This document shows positions 23,801 through 35,674 of a stretch of DNA of 64,000 nt, one piece after another; within the stretch, counting starts at the first letter, position 1, and each line of letters begins with the position of its first letter. Position numbers and translations under genes: made by a program. Under the pieces are notes generated by a model that saw only the letters and a program-made list of their open reading frames with translations, was not told where the DNA came from and searched no databases. Source of the stretch: Dicyema japonicum (taxonomy: Eukaryota; Dicyemida; Rhombozoa; Dicyemidae); the NCBI GenBank assembly GCA_011109175.1, contig RDEW01000011.1, positions 304,193 through 368,192 on the forward strand, given 5' to 3'.

Positions 23801-24640
23801 TTTTATTTTGTTTTTTAATAAACTGTATTCATTTAAAATTCAAAAAATAAGGTTTTTCACAAAAGATAAAATATTCACAGCGAATGTATGTGAATCCCTA
23901 CGAGATAGTTCGCTTAAAATCAATGTTCGGCTTTAAATTGATTTTCTAAATCCTATTCTGCCAAAAATGTAATTGCCTAATCCAGAGATTACCGAACAAC
24001 CGACTGCTGCATCATTTTTCTGGAGCCTCAAGCAATACCTAAAAATATATGTACTCATTAAATTTAGTTATTCAAACTTATAAACTTAAATTTCTCATAG
24101 CCTAAGTTTTTGGGAGAGACTTTTATTTATAGATTAATTTGAGTTTTCAACATTTAATAGATTCACATAGTATCTGTTTAACATTCTGTAAAAAACACCG
24201 AATCCCCTGTTCTTCTGCTTTTCGTAGCTATCAAGGCAGAAATCTTTCAAAAAAGACTTAGTTCAATAAATTCCAGAAGCTTTTTGGGCAGTGAAAAGTA
24301 AAGACTAATTTGGAGGTTATTTAAAAATATTCTGGCCCGCGTTCTACACCTAAATCCCAGAATAAAAGTTTGGCGACTCATGATTTAATCAGTCAAGGAA
24401 TGTGGTAGATAATTCCAGGATGTCTCATTTGCAAGAGAATGTCCTGATTATTATGCATATTGGACTTACAATGACTGGACTACTGTTTTTTTAATAACTC
24501 TGGAAATACCTGAAACAATTATCAACTTCCTCCTGAGTAAGACGTATCTATCCAGTATCACGTTCACTCATATCCGCCATTGTAGGAATCCCTCCACTGG
24601 AGTAGGTAAAAAAGATTTTTTTGATGCAGACAAGGACTAG
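23801..24640. other. Intergenic, nothing recognised
   Basis: AT-rich, with no coding or repeat signal I can support. Confidence 0.35.
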
Positions 24641-24920
24641 GCGTTTCATGAGTCAGGTGGATAGGGACGTGCCTAGAGGGTATAGGGGCAGCCGACCTGG
24701 GCAGCACGCTGTATGGGGCAGCAGATCAAAGTCATATAGTTCACGTTATTAAGCTATACTAATTTTTTCTGATCTTTTTTCATCATAGACAAGATCGACT
24801 GCTAGCGATCACCGTGTTCTATTGACAGCGCTGAAGACTTTGAGCGCACGGATTTTAATAGATGGCAGGTGCGTGTTCGCTGTGAAATTCCATGTCAAAT
24901 CAACTTTATTGACAGCAAAA
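24640..24920 (+). repeat. Dispersed repeat, inverted partner at 29095-29360
   Basis: Contains AGACAAGATCGACTGCTAGC, GATCACCGTGTTCTATTGAC and GGCAGGTGCGTGTTCGCTGT; the reverse complement is found 4.4 kb downstream. The family is unknown. The GGGGCAGC-rich left end could be the terminus of a mobile element. Confidence 0.6.
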
Positions 24921-25744
24921 AACGATTGGATATCGATTAATTAACTTTGTTTATAATAATTTAAATAATAAATCTAACTCTTACTTGATCTTTTATTTAT
25001 TCATTCTCATGTGTGATTAACAACCATAATTTTAGTCACGATTTTTTAGTTATAATGGGCATTATTACCATACACTCGTCCCGGGCAGCAGAAAGCTTTG
25101 GCACGCCCCTGCAAGTGAATACCAAAACTCCCCTAAGGAATTGAAGAAGGTAAAAAGTGGACCTATTTCAAAGGGTGGACCCTTCGATATTTCAACATAA
25201 CTGTCTGCCTTATTTTTTATTATTTTTCAGAATCCTTAAAAAATCTTTGTTCTAAAAAGTAAATTGAAGGTCTGATTTTTATTTTCGATAATGCCTGTAT
25301 TTATCCTTTTCTTTATTTGCCTCTTTACTAACCATTTATCAATCCAATAGATAATTACTAAGTACATGGAGAATATATGTTTCCAGAGGGGGTGATAATG
25401 GGCAATTTTATTGAGTCGGATTAAGATAAGGTTTGATAGTATTATCCAGATTTTTAAGAAAAATGCTTCTTTATTTGCTAATGTTTAAGAAAGTGATTAT
25501 TATAAGCAGGATTACATAAAACTATAATTATATAAGATCCTGGTTACCAATTTTTTCCGTCCTTCTCTGTTAGATGACAGACTTCTCAAAACGCCAAGAT
25601 CTCTGTCCCTCAATGTTTTCTTTACCAGCCTCAGATCATCATCAATAATTTTGAGAAACGTCGTACGTGGACATCGATGGAATATTTCCTAGATGCTGTG
25701 AAGTGGTCCCTCATGATGACATCTGCCTGCGTGTTCGACAAATA

Positions 25745-25895
25745 CTTTCATTTGTTTATTAATCCCAGCCTTACAATCTGTGGTAAGCCTAGCACAAACA
25801 GTCATAACTAATTAATCCAAGGGAAGAGTTTTCATAATGGTAATTTTCAGTGGATTTGGTCAAGGAGAAAATCATTTTTATTTATTTTAACTTAA
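25745..25895 (-). repeat. SINE2 copy, 3' part
   Basis: The minus strand shows TTAATTAGTTATGACTG, GCTAGGCTTACCACAG and GGCTGGGATTAATAAAC, the SINE2 tail. It lies just upstream of the METTL16 start. Confidence 0.65.
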
Positions 25896-25944
25896 ATTTA
25901 CTTTACTTTTTTCAAATTATTAATATTTAATAAAAAATTTGTTA

Positions 25945-27266
25945 ATGTCAAAATTTGGTCATTTGATGCATGATCGTAATATATACAAAAATACCAAAAT
26001 TGATTTCGTTTCTTTGGTCAACCAGTTCCCTCAATTCTCAGATTATGTATACACTAAAAAATCAGAGTGGATTAAAAACTTTCGTGAACAAGAGTCTATG
26101 CGAGCTCTCACATGTGCTCTTTTTCTTCGTGATTTTGGACTCCATGTTGACCTTTTACCTGACAGATTAATTCCTCGTTTACCTCTGAGGCTGAATTATA
26201 TTCTTTGGGTTGAGGATCTATTTTCACGTCGTCTTGACCTTACAGGAATCGATATTGGGACCGGATGCAGTTGCATATATCCTCTGATCGGCGCCAAAAT
26301 GAATGGTTGGAGATTCCTAGCCACAGAAGTAGATGAACTCAACTTTCAAACTGCTCGCCTTAATGTCTCCAGAACAACTTAGAAAATTTAATAAATGGTA
26401 CTCAAATATGATTACTTTAGTTATCAAGGTTGATCCACGTGGAGATCCGCTGGATGTGGTGAACTGCTGTCAACGATTAGACTTCTGCATGTGCAATCCT
26501 CCGTTTTTTGAGAAGAATGGAGACGCAGACCTAAAGTTTGGCGGAATGACAGGGAATCAGATTGAGAGAGAAATTGCGGGGGGAGAACTTGACTTTATAA
26601 CACGGCTAATTGACTCCAGTTTTCGTTTCAAAGGAAAGATTGGGTTGTTTTTTGCCACTATTTTAGTATTTATACTACTATGGTCGGTAGAAAATGTGAT
26701 CTTGACAGGATCTGTGAACTTTTGCGCTCAAAAAAGGCACTTTGGATTTTTAAAATTTTCAGATTCGTTTTGTTTGCACGTGCTTTGCTCAAGGTAACAT
26801 AATGCGTTGGGGGGTCGCATGGACATTTGATGAGATTGCATTGTTTGAATCAGAGAAGAACTCTGGAAAGAATCAAAAGCCCTTTCATCTGAGGCTGAAT
26901 AGCAAAAAAGTGACCCAGGCTGTATACAATTTACGAAAAATCTTCAGTGAGCTGAAAATGGTTGGGTTTTTTAGCTGCATATAGACTGAACTAGGTTATG
27001 AGATTTCTGGGGACAATTGCGAGGCCATTTTGAGAGTTTCTGCAAATGAGAACACGTGGAGTAATCGGAGGCGGATGGAGAGAATGCCACTGGTTCAGAA
27101 TGCAAAAAGATTGTGCAACGGATTTCCGATTATAAAGTTTTTAGCGACAGTGAAGCAAATTTGTGATGACTGTTTTGTGGAGTTTTGTATTGATTCTGAT
27201 TGTACAGCCAACAGGGATTTAATGAATCAAATTGTGATTTTTTGTCGGTCAAGGTTAAACTTGTGA
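25945..27266 (+). CDS. METTL16: METTL16-like U6 snRNA m6A methyltransferase, five exons
   Basis: METTL16 methylates the ACAGA box adenosine of U6 snRNA and regulates SAM-synthetase RNA. From ATG 25945, introns are 26398-26420 (23 nt), 26644-26666 (23), 26737-26762 (26, a GC-AG intron) and 26961-26984 (24). Together with one inserted base near 26373, where AGAACAAC should probably read AGAAACAAC, they give 408 residues. Visible marks: SKFGHLMHDRNIYKN, LPLRLNYILWVEDLF, the SAM site GIDIGTGCSCIYPLIGAKMN, the catalytic CMCNPPFF, MRWGVAWTF, and at the C-terminus FLATVKQICDDCFVEF followed by NRDLMNQIV, which is the vertebrate-conserved U6-binding region. The human protein is 562 residues; the disordered linker is missing here. 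The one-base fault could be an assembly error or a real frameshift. Confidence 0.92.
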
Positions 27267-27795
27267 TATTTTTGTGACTTTGTTAATGCATTTCCATTTA
27301 TAACCTTTCCCCTCCTACGTTCAGTGCCAGGGGGTCTTCAAATTATGGAAAGAAAAGCACTCTGCATGGCTTATAACTTAAAGTTTCCATCGACTGCCTA
27401 CAAGGGACAAGACTGATTAACAGATTTGAGGAATATCTTTGAGAATACCACTTGATCGTCCTGTCCAGTGATTCAAAACACTATGACTCGGAGTTGCCAT
27501 AAGAAACAACTTGACTTCCAGGATATCTTGCTAGTGGGGCATTGGGGTGATAAAACACAAAATAAACGATTTTAGTTCTTCTAAAACTTCCTAACTATAA
27601 TAAACGCATACAACGACGTATGGACTGAGACGAATCCCGAGGAAATTAATTGTCTATGCATTCAATGGTGTAATGGGAATATGACTACTCCTTATTAATA
27701 TTTATCACTTGGGGTTTGAACCATAAAGTGCAACTAGAGGATGTATTGAATGAACTTTAATGGGAAGGTATTAATTTTATTTATTATTCCGGGGT
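27267..27795 (+). other. Intergenic with a LINE-A endonuclease scrap near 27465-27530
   Basis: SDSKHYDSELP near 27465-27500 corresponds to SDSKHYGLGFA of the LINE-A endonuclease at about 33425. Otherwise nothing is recognised. Confidence 0.4.
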
Positions 27796-28085
27796 ACATT
27801 AGAGAAGATGATAATAAATGAATAAGTAAACGCATCCAGTTTATACGGTCACAGAGGAAGGGAAGAAACGTTCAGTTCCTGCAGTCACGGGAACCTTTCA
27901 ATCGAGTGAGGGAGAACAAATGATTATTTTTTATGCAACTGAGCGGCACATGTGCACCACGTGAAGTCACTCTAGTAGAAGAGAAGAGAAGTAAGGAAAT
28001 CTCCGACCGAATAGCCAGTGGGAGAAATTGAACCCATATATCACTGTAAGTGACATGAAATCCAAACCACTAAGCTATTTGATAT
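27796..28085 (-). repeat. SINE1-type copy with clear tRNA-like head
   Basis: On the minus strand the head has an A box TAGCTTAGTGGTTTGGA near 28060-28080 and a B box GGGTTCAATTTC near 28028, spaced as in a tRNA. The body is diverged from SINE1 and ends at a TTATTCATTTATTATC tail. Confidence 0.65.
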
Positions 28086-28670
28086 TGGAAAGGCATGGCA
28101 GAGAGATACGAAACCTCCCAGTTGAATAATTTATTTCACTTCAACAATTCCATCATGTGGACTCAGTAAGACACAAAACCTCGTCGTCAGATCACTATCA
28201 AAATCAAAATCCATGATAAAATCGACCATGTATTGTGCTGATATAGAAACCGAGCTATTGTAGCTGACAGGCACAGAACCTCATTCGAGACAATATACTC
28301 TGGGCAGTTTAAAGACGCACCAGTTCCACTTCATGTTAATGGAAATATCTGGATGTGAAACTCAAGCATACCTGTAAATCTGCGAATTCACAAATCATGG
28401 GACTTTATTCGATAAATCACGCACAGCAGCGGGCACTTACATAACAATTACAAAAACGATTTGGGGAAACAATGTAATTTCGTCCCAGTCAGATAAGGAC
28501 AATATGGATTCAATGCTTAAACGCTGATAATTATCAAACAAGTCTTGAATCAAAGCTTAGAGCTATCCATCGGATCAAGCAGATAATTTACAAGGCCATT
28601 TGACACCGGCGAGACCGCTCGATAAAGTGTTTTCTAACCTTCTAAGATTTCACTTACTTCGATGTCCAGT
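28086..28670. other. Intergenic, nothing recognised
   Basis: No coding frame, and no repeat match to other parts of the window. Confidence 0.3.
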
Positions 28671-29015
28671 CGCTTCTTTGGTGTCAAGTTTGTATTCGCC
28701 GCGTGTCCCATGTGGTGCTTCGTGGCTAATTAGTTGAAGTTTTCTGATCGTTTTGTTTGTTCCTTCCCTTCCTATTAGTGTGGCGTCATGTGATCCACCT
28801 GTCTAAGTGACGCCCAGTTCCAGGCCGGCACGAAAAAGGATCATTTGCACTCACTTCACTGGAGGGGTTTCCACAACTCAAGTAATAAACGTCTTTTTCC
28901 TTATATGCTGATTCCGGATGGACTCAGTTTCTGTACAAGTAGAAACTGGATACACTTAATTAGTTGTTTACTTTAACTTCTTTCGCGGTGTATCCGGGGT
29001 TAATAAATTAAATTG
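28670..29015 (+). repeat. SINE1 copy
   Basis: Full-length on the + strand: head region CCCATGTGGTGCTTCGTGGC, body GGCGTCATGTGATCCACC and GGACTCAGTTTCTG, tail ACACTTAATTAGTTGTTTAC and GTATCCGGGGTTAATAAAT. Confidence 0.8.
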
Positions 29016-29094
29016 GTGTCAGCAAAAGTCTCTACTTCAGATTCTTTCACCTCGTTTGTCAGGGATTTATTTTCAATGATGATCAAAGATAAAT

Positions 29095-29360
29095 TTGACA
29101 GACGTTGATTGACATTGAATTCACAGCGAACACGCACCTGCCAGCGATTAAAATTCCTACCCTTGAAGTCTTTAGCGCTGTCAATAGAATACGGTGATCA
29201 CTAGCAGTCGATCTTGTCTATGGTGAAAAAACATCGAGAAAAAAGTGAGTATAGCTTATAACGTGAACTCTATGACTTGGATCTGCTTTCCCCTACAGCG
29301 TGCTGCCGGGGCAATTGCCTCTATAGCCCCCCTTTAAATACGCCGCTGCAGGTATCCCCA
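29095..29360 (-). repeat. Dispersed repeat, inverted partner of 24640-24920
   Basis: The reverse complement contains the same GACAAGATCGACTGCTAG and CAGGTGCGTGTTCGCTGTG blocks in the same order as 24640-24920, with a few point differences. Confidence 0.6.
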
Positions 29361-29739
29361 CTTCGAGGTATTTTGCTCTGAGTGTAAAATCAGACTGATT
29401 TACATCCGGAAATAAACAAGAAAAATATGGTCGGGAATACAGACACTCTTCAGTAACAACAAGGAACTTTCGTCCACCTCAGGCTCACTAGAACATCCAT
29501 CATCTCTTTATTGTCACTGATAGACGAAAAATTTGAAAAACACAGACTAGTTGTTTGCATGTATAACGAGCCTGAAATGTGAACTTTTGCGGAGTCTATC
29601 ATAGAAATAGTCATTCGGGGATTCATAAACTGCAGCAAGAATGTTTTCACTCCTATTTTTTCAATAAAACGGAAAATTATTGAAAGAATTGTCAGAGTGC
29701 ACAATTCGCAAATTTTCTACTCCACTTAAAGTAAAAAAT

Positions 29740-32515
29740 TAATTTATATCATAGATTTCCGATTCTAAATACCAAGTGACTCCCAATAGACCTAATGAAC
29801 GATTCCAAGCAAACCTCATATTATTATAGGCACGTACGCGATGCCAAGATAATGACAAAGCATGTGCAACACGAAAAGTTAACAATCTAATTAACATCAC
29901 CCATCTTTTTCGATCCGTTGCCATGTTCCGTAGCATATCTAGATCGTCCCCATTTTTAAGGCACTTTCAAATCTTTCTGAAATCTTCATCTAGAATAACC
30001 GGCAGTGTTGTCCTCGGCCGGCCGCGGAAACGAGAAGCTTCTAAGACAAAAACTCCTCCATTGCTATGTTGGCAGGATTCCCCCGTGCGTGTCCAAAGAG
30101 CCTCCATCTTGGTAATATCACATGATGTTGGCTCAGTTCCTGTTCTCTTGTATAAGATTTCGGACGTCATTTTGAAAAAGCTTCGGGAAAAAAGGAGTGC
30201 TCGGAGATGATTTCTGTGAAAAGAATTCAACTTTTCGAGTTCCTGCCCTGTACATGCCCATGTACCGGCATTATATAATAGGATTGGCCTCACTAGGGCA
30301 TTGTATAGTCTCATTCGAGTTTTAGGGTCAAGCCCTTTGTGCAGAAGCCAGGTCTTTTTCATTTGGTTGAAAGCGACATTAGTTAGTGTCTTCCTTCGTG
30401 TTATATCTTCGGTGTCACTGAGAAAGGATCCTAGTTGTTTTGATCTACGCCAGTGCTCGTCGGTCCTTTCCTCACTTCTTTTTAGCTCCGTGATTTCGGA
30501 TTTGTTTGTGTTTACTTTTAATGACCACTCAGCCATTTTATCAGGCATTTTCTCCAAAAGTGCAATTAACTCTTTTTTGTTAGTCGAAATAAAGTCCACG
30601 TCGTCCGCATATGCTATTATGCTCGTTCCTTCTCTGATTTGAGGCTTCAGGTCTTGTAGAGCTGCCTCCAGATAAATAATGAACAAAATCGGGGATAATG
30701 GATCTCCTTGAAGGGTACCAATTGTCGTTTCAAATGTCTTTGATAAAGCTTTCCCAGTCCTGACCATCAAACTCATGCTAGGCGTCCCTCCATTCTTTGA
30801 AGCGTAATATTAGCTAGTATCTTCCGTAATGTGTTGGTTAAGACCACTGGTCTTAGGTTCTCAACTTTCCCCGTTTTTTGTTTGGCTTCTGTACTGGTAT
30901 CAATAGTCCTTCTCCAAGTGGCAAAGTGGCTTCTTTACTATACGTTTCGTTTAGAATCCAGGCAATTATCATGTATAGCTTTTGAGTTCCATATTTGAAA
31001 AATTCACTATTTAAGCCATCTGGGACGGGACTTTTATTGTCCCTCAGTTTGAAACATGCTGTCATCACTTCTTCCAAAGTTATTTCTTCGTCTAATTTTC
31101 CCTGATCCGTGTTAATGGTGAGTTTTTTGCTATTTTTTGATACGAATTGCGCTTCAAAATGATCCGCTATAAGTTCTGCAATTTCTTGTTGGTTAGCAAT
31201 ATGTTTCCTTCTTCATCTCGTAAAGTCAGTGTTTTCCTTGGTAGTTTTCTGATTTGTCCGACAGCTTCATAAAACTTCGCATTGTCTTTAAGGCCTTCGA
31301 TTTTCTCTATTTTTGTTATTGTTTCGTTCTTTAATATCCGACGTGCAGCTTTTCTTATTTTCTTTCTTTTTGTAGCCGCTGTTTCGTATTTTTGTCATCT
31401 GTATTTAGACATTGTATCCATTCGCCTTTTTTGATTAGCAAAGTTTCAAAGCGGTTGCTTCTTCAGTGGGTGTTTTAATTACGTAGTCGTCTTTCAGGTA
31501 TATATCCGCAGCAATCATGATCTTCTGTTTGACCAAGGTCCACACATTTTGCGGCCAAATCTACTGATATTTCTTCCAATCCCTCATCGAGGTATTTTCT
31601 GAATTCATCTCCCTGGATAGTATTGTTCTTTAGATGGTCTTAAACGTATCCCTTCCCCCGCAGTTCCGTGTGTCCATTGCACTTTCTTTGAATCCCTTGC
31701 AAACACATAAGTTTATACACCTTTTGGCAATAACCGTCTTGTGATCGCTGTCAATTATAGACCCTCCATAAGCACGGGCATCAGTGACAATACTGCGGTC
31801 TTTTTGTCTGCAAATAATGTAATCTATTTGATTGTAGATTTTCGCAATGCTTCCGTCAGAGTTTATTGCCTGACCAAGTTGTCCTGTGTCTTGCCGAGTG
31901 CATAAAGGCCGTGTTACAAAGGAATAGGTTATTTGCTTGACAAAAGCTAGCTAACAAGGTTCCTGCAATGTTCCTTTTTCCCCTTCCATGTCTTCCAATG
32001 AATGATTCTTCTATAGTGATTCGATTTCCAACTTTTGCATTAAGATCACCGGCAATCAATATTAATGTGGAATTTGCATAATTGGAATAAACATCAGACA
32101 GATTCGCATAAAAGTCGTCAATTTCCTCGGGTTTCTTATTGATCCATCCACTATGTGGAGCATATGCGTTAATAATAGTAAGATAACTTTCGGAGAGTTA
32201 TGATCGTCCAATGTTATTTGTAAAATTGATCCAATAACGGTATATGCGCCGGAGTAGGTCCTTTCTTACAGCAAATCCGAGTCCGTAATGTTTGATCCCC
32301 AGAGAAAAAGATTAACTGAAACTTTCCGTGTTGTTCTTCAAACTCCTTCGATATTTTTGTCATTTGGAGACATCCGACTGATATCTTGTATTTTGAAAGG
32401 TCTTCACAAAGTTCTTTCTTTTCCATGCACTAGAGAATCCTCTGACATTGAACGTTAAAAGAGAGAAATCATTTAGGTTGCAATTTTCGTGTTTTTCAGA
32501 CATACTTTTCAAGAG
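29740..32515 (-). mobile_element. LINE-A, near full-length, frameshifted
   Basis: The 5' end near 32515 has the leader GAGGTGGTGACGTCCTC, then ATGTCTGAAAAACACG and LLTFNVRGF, the first endonuclease block. GDLNAKVGNRITIEESFIGR (endonuclease) lies at about 32050, PDGLNSEFFKYG near 31020, then an intact 269-codon stretch 30776-29967 with GTLQGDPLSPILF, the catalytic YADDVDFIS, LLYNAGTWACTG and RFRGRPRTTLPVILDED. It is an APE-type non-LTR retrotransposon: the endonuclease nicks and the RT copies at the nick. Stops in the linker break it. The clade is not assigned. Confidence 0.85.
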
Positions 32516-32559
32516 GACGTCACCACCTCAACCAAAAAAAACCACACCACCTCAACCAG

Positions 32560-33165
32560 CAAACCTCATATATGTTAACAATTTAATTATTCAAATGATG
32601 GCTATAAATGGATTTTTACTGTCATTGATGTTTACAGAAAAATTGCTATTTGTAAAAAACTTAAAAGTAAATCTGCAATTGGTATATTTTTAATTTATTG
32701 GAATTTAAAAATTTGTGAAGCATTCGGAGAAATATGTTTTGAAATCGGTTTTTGTGAGATTCTACAAACAGATGATGGAACAGAGTTAAAAAACAAATAT
32801 CTAGACTCTTTCTGCATGAAAAATAAAATCATGCATATTTATGGAAGACCAAGTCATCCTCAATCTCAAGGAATACTATTTTATTTGTTTCAGGGGAAAT
32901 GTTTGACCAAACTTTGACAAGAAACCTTTCAATGTTAATGAATGAAGAATCAACTAAAAACTGGAAAAATTTATTAAACGATGCACTTTTACATACAACA
33001 CCACGATTAATTCCTCCACAAATAAAACTCCAATTATAAAACTGAGAGGAGTTTCAGACAGACGACTCTCCCACGTAGCCCAGATAGAAAGTTGGTCAAC
33101 CACGGATTAAGGTTTGGACGAACGGGCGTTATAAAAGAATTACTTTTATTTATTCTTTGATTAAT
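32560..33165 (+). pseudogene. Retroviral-type integrase core fragment
   Basis: Coding pieces in different frames: TVIDVYRKIAIC near 32615, LQTDDGTELKNKYLDSFC near 32770 and IYGRPSHPQSQG near 32840, which are the DDE integrase core blocks of Gypsy/KRBA2-like and related elements. No protease or RT pieces from the same element are present. It lies between the 5' ends of two opposed LINE-A copies. Confidence 0.6.
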
Positions 33166-33169
33166 AAAA

Positions 33170-35400
33170 TTTTTTTTTGGTGAGGTGGTGACGTGCCTCG
33201 TTTCTTTTCTGTACAACTGTTAAGATAAATGTCTAAGAAGCAGAAGATACAAAAGAATATGCTTGCCCTAAACTTCTCACGTTCAATGCCAGAGGAATAT
33301 CTAAGCCTCAGTCAAGAAATACTCTCTGTGATGACCTAGAAAGATATAACGTTTCTATTGGTTGTATACAAGAGAAAATTACGTACTATCTCGATGAAAA
33401 CCATGAAAAATATCGAGTAATATGCCAGTGACTCAAAACACTATGGTCTTGGATTCGCCATTCACAGAAAACTATCATCTGACATGAGTCGCATTTGGCG
33501 GTGAATGAGAGGATCTGCGTAATACAGATCCACTGAACAACCAATGTTCCCCTAAAAATACACTAACAATTATAAATGTATATGCACCACACTGTGGAGG
33601 AGTGGCAAAAAACCCGACCGAACTGGATGAATTCTACTCAATGAATAATGAGTCGTCTTCACTTATATTCATTGCTGGCGATCTAAATGCGAAAATTGGA
33701 ACAAAAAGGAACTCAGAAGATACCTTCATGGAAAGACACGGACGCGGGACAAGAAACTTGCCTGAGACCATACTTGGCCATTTCTTCAAGGCAAACAAAC
33801 TGTTCTTGTGTAACACCGCATACTCTCATTGTGCATGCCTCATAACCACTTGGATACGCGAACGAAGAAACCCAGATGTAAAACTAGTCTCTATATACAA
33901 CCAAATTGATTATATTATATGCCGGATTAACGACAAACGCTCTCTTGTAAACGCACGCTCATACGAAGGTTCAACAACCGTCAGCGATCACAGAATGGTT
34001 ATTGTCACCTTCAGCCTAGCGAAACATGTGTCAAACACAAGAAACATAAAAACATCACAAACAATAATAATGAGAATACAAGAAATGGATACGCAACGGA
34101 AAAACTGATCTCTCACTCAGACGCAGTCGAAAACTACCAAAAATACATCTGCTCTCATCTGAAGGACCCAACAGTAGGAATTTCGTGATATCACACAAAG
34201 AATATAAAAAACGAAGCAGCAAGCCAGTATTTCGGCACGTGGGAGATGGCCAGCATGGGTCGGACATACATTCAGAACTAGTAGCAAAGGAGTTAAAAGA
34301 AATCCAATCGAAGAAACTAAACGAAAAAGACTGTAACAAGAGAAAAGTCCTTCAGGAGCAAAGGGACCATATCCGTAGAAAAATCAGGAGACTGAACAAG
34401 ACACTTCACCAAGAAAAACTGCTCCGCAAAATCAATGAATTATCCAAACTAAAAGATAATTCTCAAATGTATATGGCCGCCCGTCTGCTACGACACACAA
34501 ACCGGAAGGAACGAATAATTATCAATGATAAAAATGGCAAGACATTACTGAATACTGAGGAGCAAGCGGAGGTAATTGCAGCACATTTTGAGAAACTTTT
34601 CAATGTGACTACAGCAATCCCTCCATTCAACGGAAAGCTCAGACCCCTAAAGAGAACCAATCACAATTTTGGAAGTAAAAACAGCATGCCAAAAACTAAA
34701 AAATAACAGAAACCCCGGACCAGATACGATAAACCCAGAATTACTAAAATATGGCCCTGACCCCTTTTTGAAAAAATCGCTAAACTACTAAATGAAATTT
34801 TTTCAACTAACTCAACTTTACCCCTGAGAACGGGATTACTAATACCTATACAAAACCCAATAAACCCAAAGGACCGGTTGAAAACTTACGACCATTATAT
34901 TATCAAATTCTCTACGGAAAGTCTTTGCTAACATTGTATTGGAACGAATAAAAAGACCCGCCTATGACTACCTACTCGAAAGTCAAGGTGGGTTCAGAGA
35001 AGTAAGATCAACAGCTGACGCAGTGTGGAGTCACAGATGGAGATGTGCAACACATCAAAGATATTGCAATGCCATCCACATTCTGGAATAGATCTATCAA
35101 AAGCCTTTGACTCGGTTAAGGAACAAATTGATGACAGTGCTGGAAGGGTTTAGTGTGACTGTACACATTAAGTCTCGAGATCATTAGTTCTCGTTGGAGA
35201 CTTTTTGGACACGTCCTGAGGTTGGACCCGACATCCCCCCGAATATAGCAATAAAAGATTACTACTCCTCCAATGTAAAACGCCTTCGTCGAAGACCGAG
35301 AACAACCCTCCTGGTCGTTTTACAAAACTGAGGGACCTAGCTAAGAACAGAATAGTTTGGAGTAAGCTAATCTATCGTTAGGGTCTGGTCAAAGTTGTTC
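33170..35400 (+). mobile_element. LINE-A, near full-length, decayed
   Basis: Leader GGTGAGGTGGTGACGTGCCT, then ATGTCTAAGAAGCAG. Endonuclease blocks are SKHYGLGFAIHRKL, GDLNAKIGTKRNSED, NQIDYIICRIND and VSDHRMVIV (open stretch 33602-34108), followed by a basic linker (34185-34706) and RT pieces to about 35140. The catalytic RT box is lost and the 3' half is collapsed by deletion, joining GIDLSKAFDSV-like sequence to the terminal RRRPRTTLL block. Confidence 0.8.
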
Positions 35401-35674
35401 CCTATTATTTTCTATTTACAATTAAAGAAACCACTTGTTCTCCCTCCGCATGCCATTTGACTAAGAAGGAATGCTACGATGTTATTGTACCTCTGTATAG
35501 AAACATCAGTTATAGTGCCTTATCTTGTTGATAGAGTCTTTTGGCGTGACATCTGACCTACAAGGCTAAATCAACAAGAGTTCTGGGTAGGGCCCACTGG
35601 GAACGAGGTCCCTTCCGAAATAGTCCTAACATAGAAAGATAGACTGATGGAAAATCAATATAAATTCAATAAAA

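Noticed and set aside
26365-26372. An 8-nt GT-AG segment in METTL16 that would restore frame
   Set aside because: It is far too short to splice and would remove two aligned residues; a missing base in the A run is simpler.
28010-28080. A functional tRNA gene (A and B boxes on the minus strand)
   Set aside because: The boxes are part of a longer repeat with a TAA-rich tail and the stems do not pair well; it is a SINE head. The same applies to 19540-19640, 39700-39760, 45290-45370 and 56450-56525.
32517-33194. A 678-bp DNA transposon with terminal inverted repeats
   Set aside because: Both repeats run straight into the start regions of LINE-A copies pointing outward, so shared LINE-A leaders explain them better.
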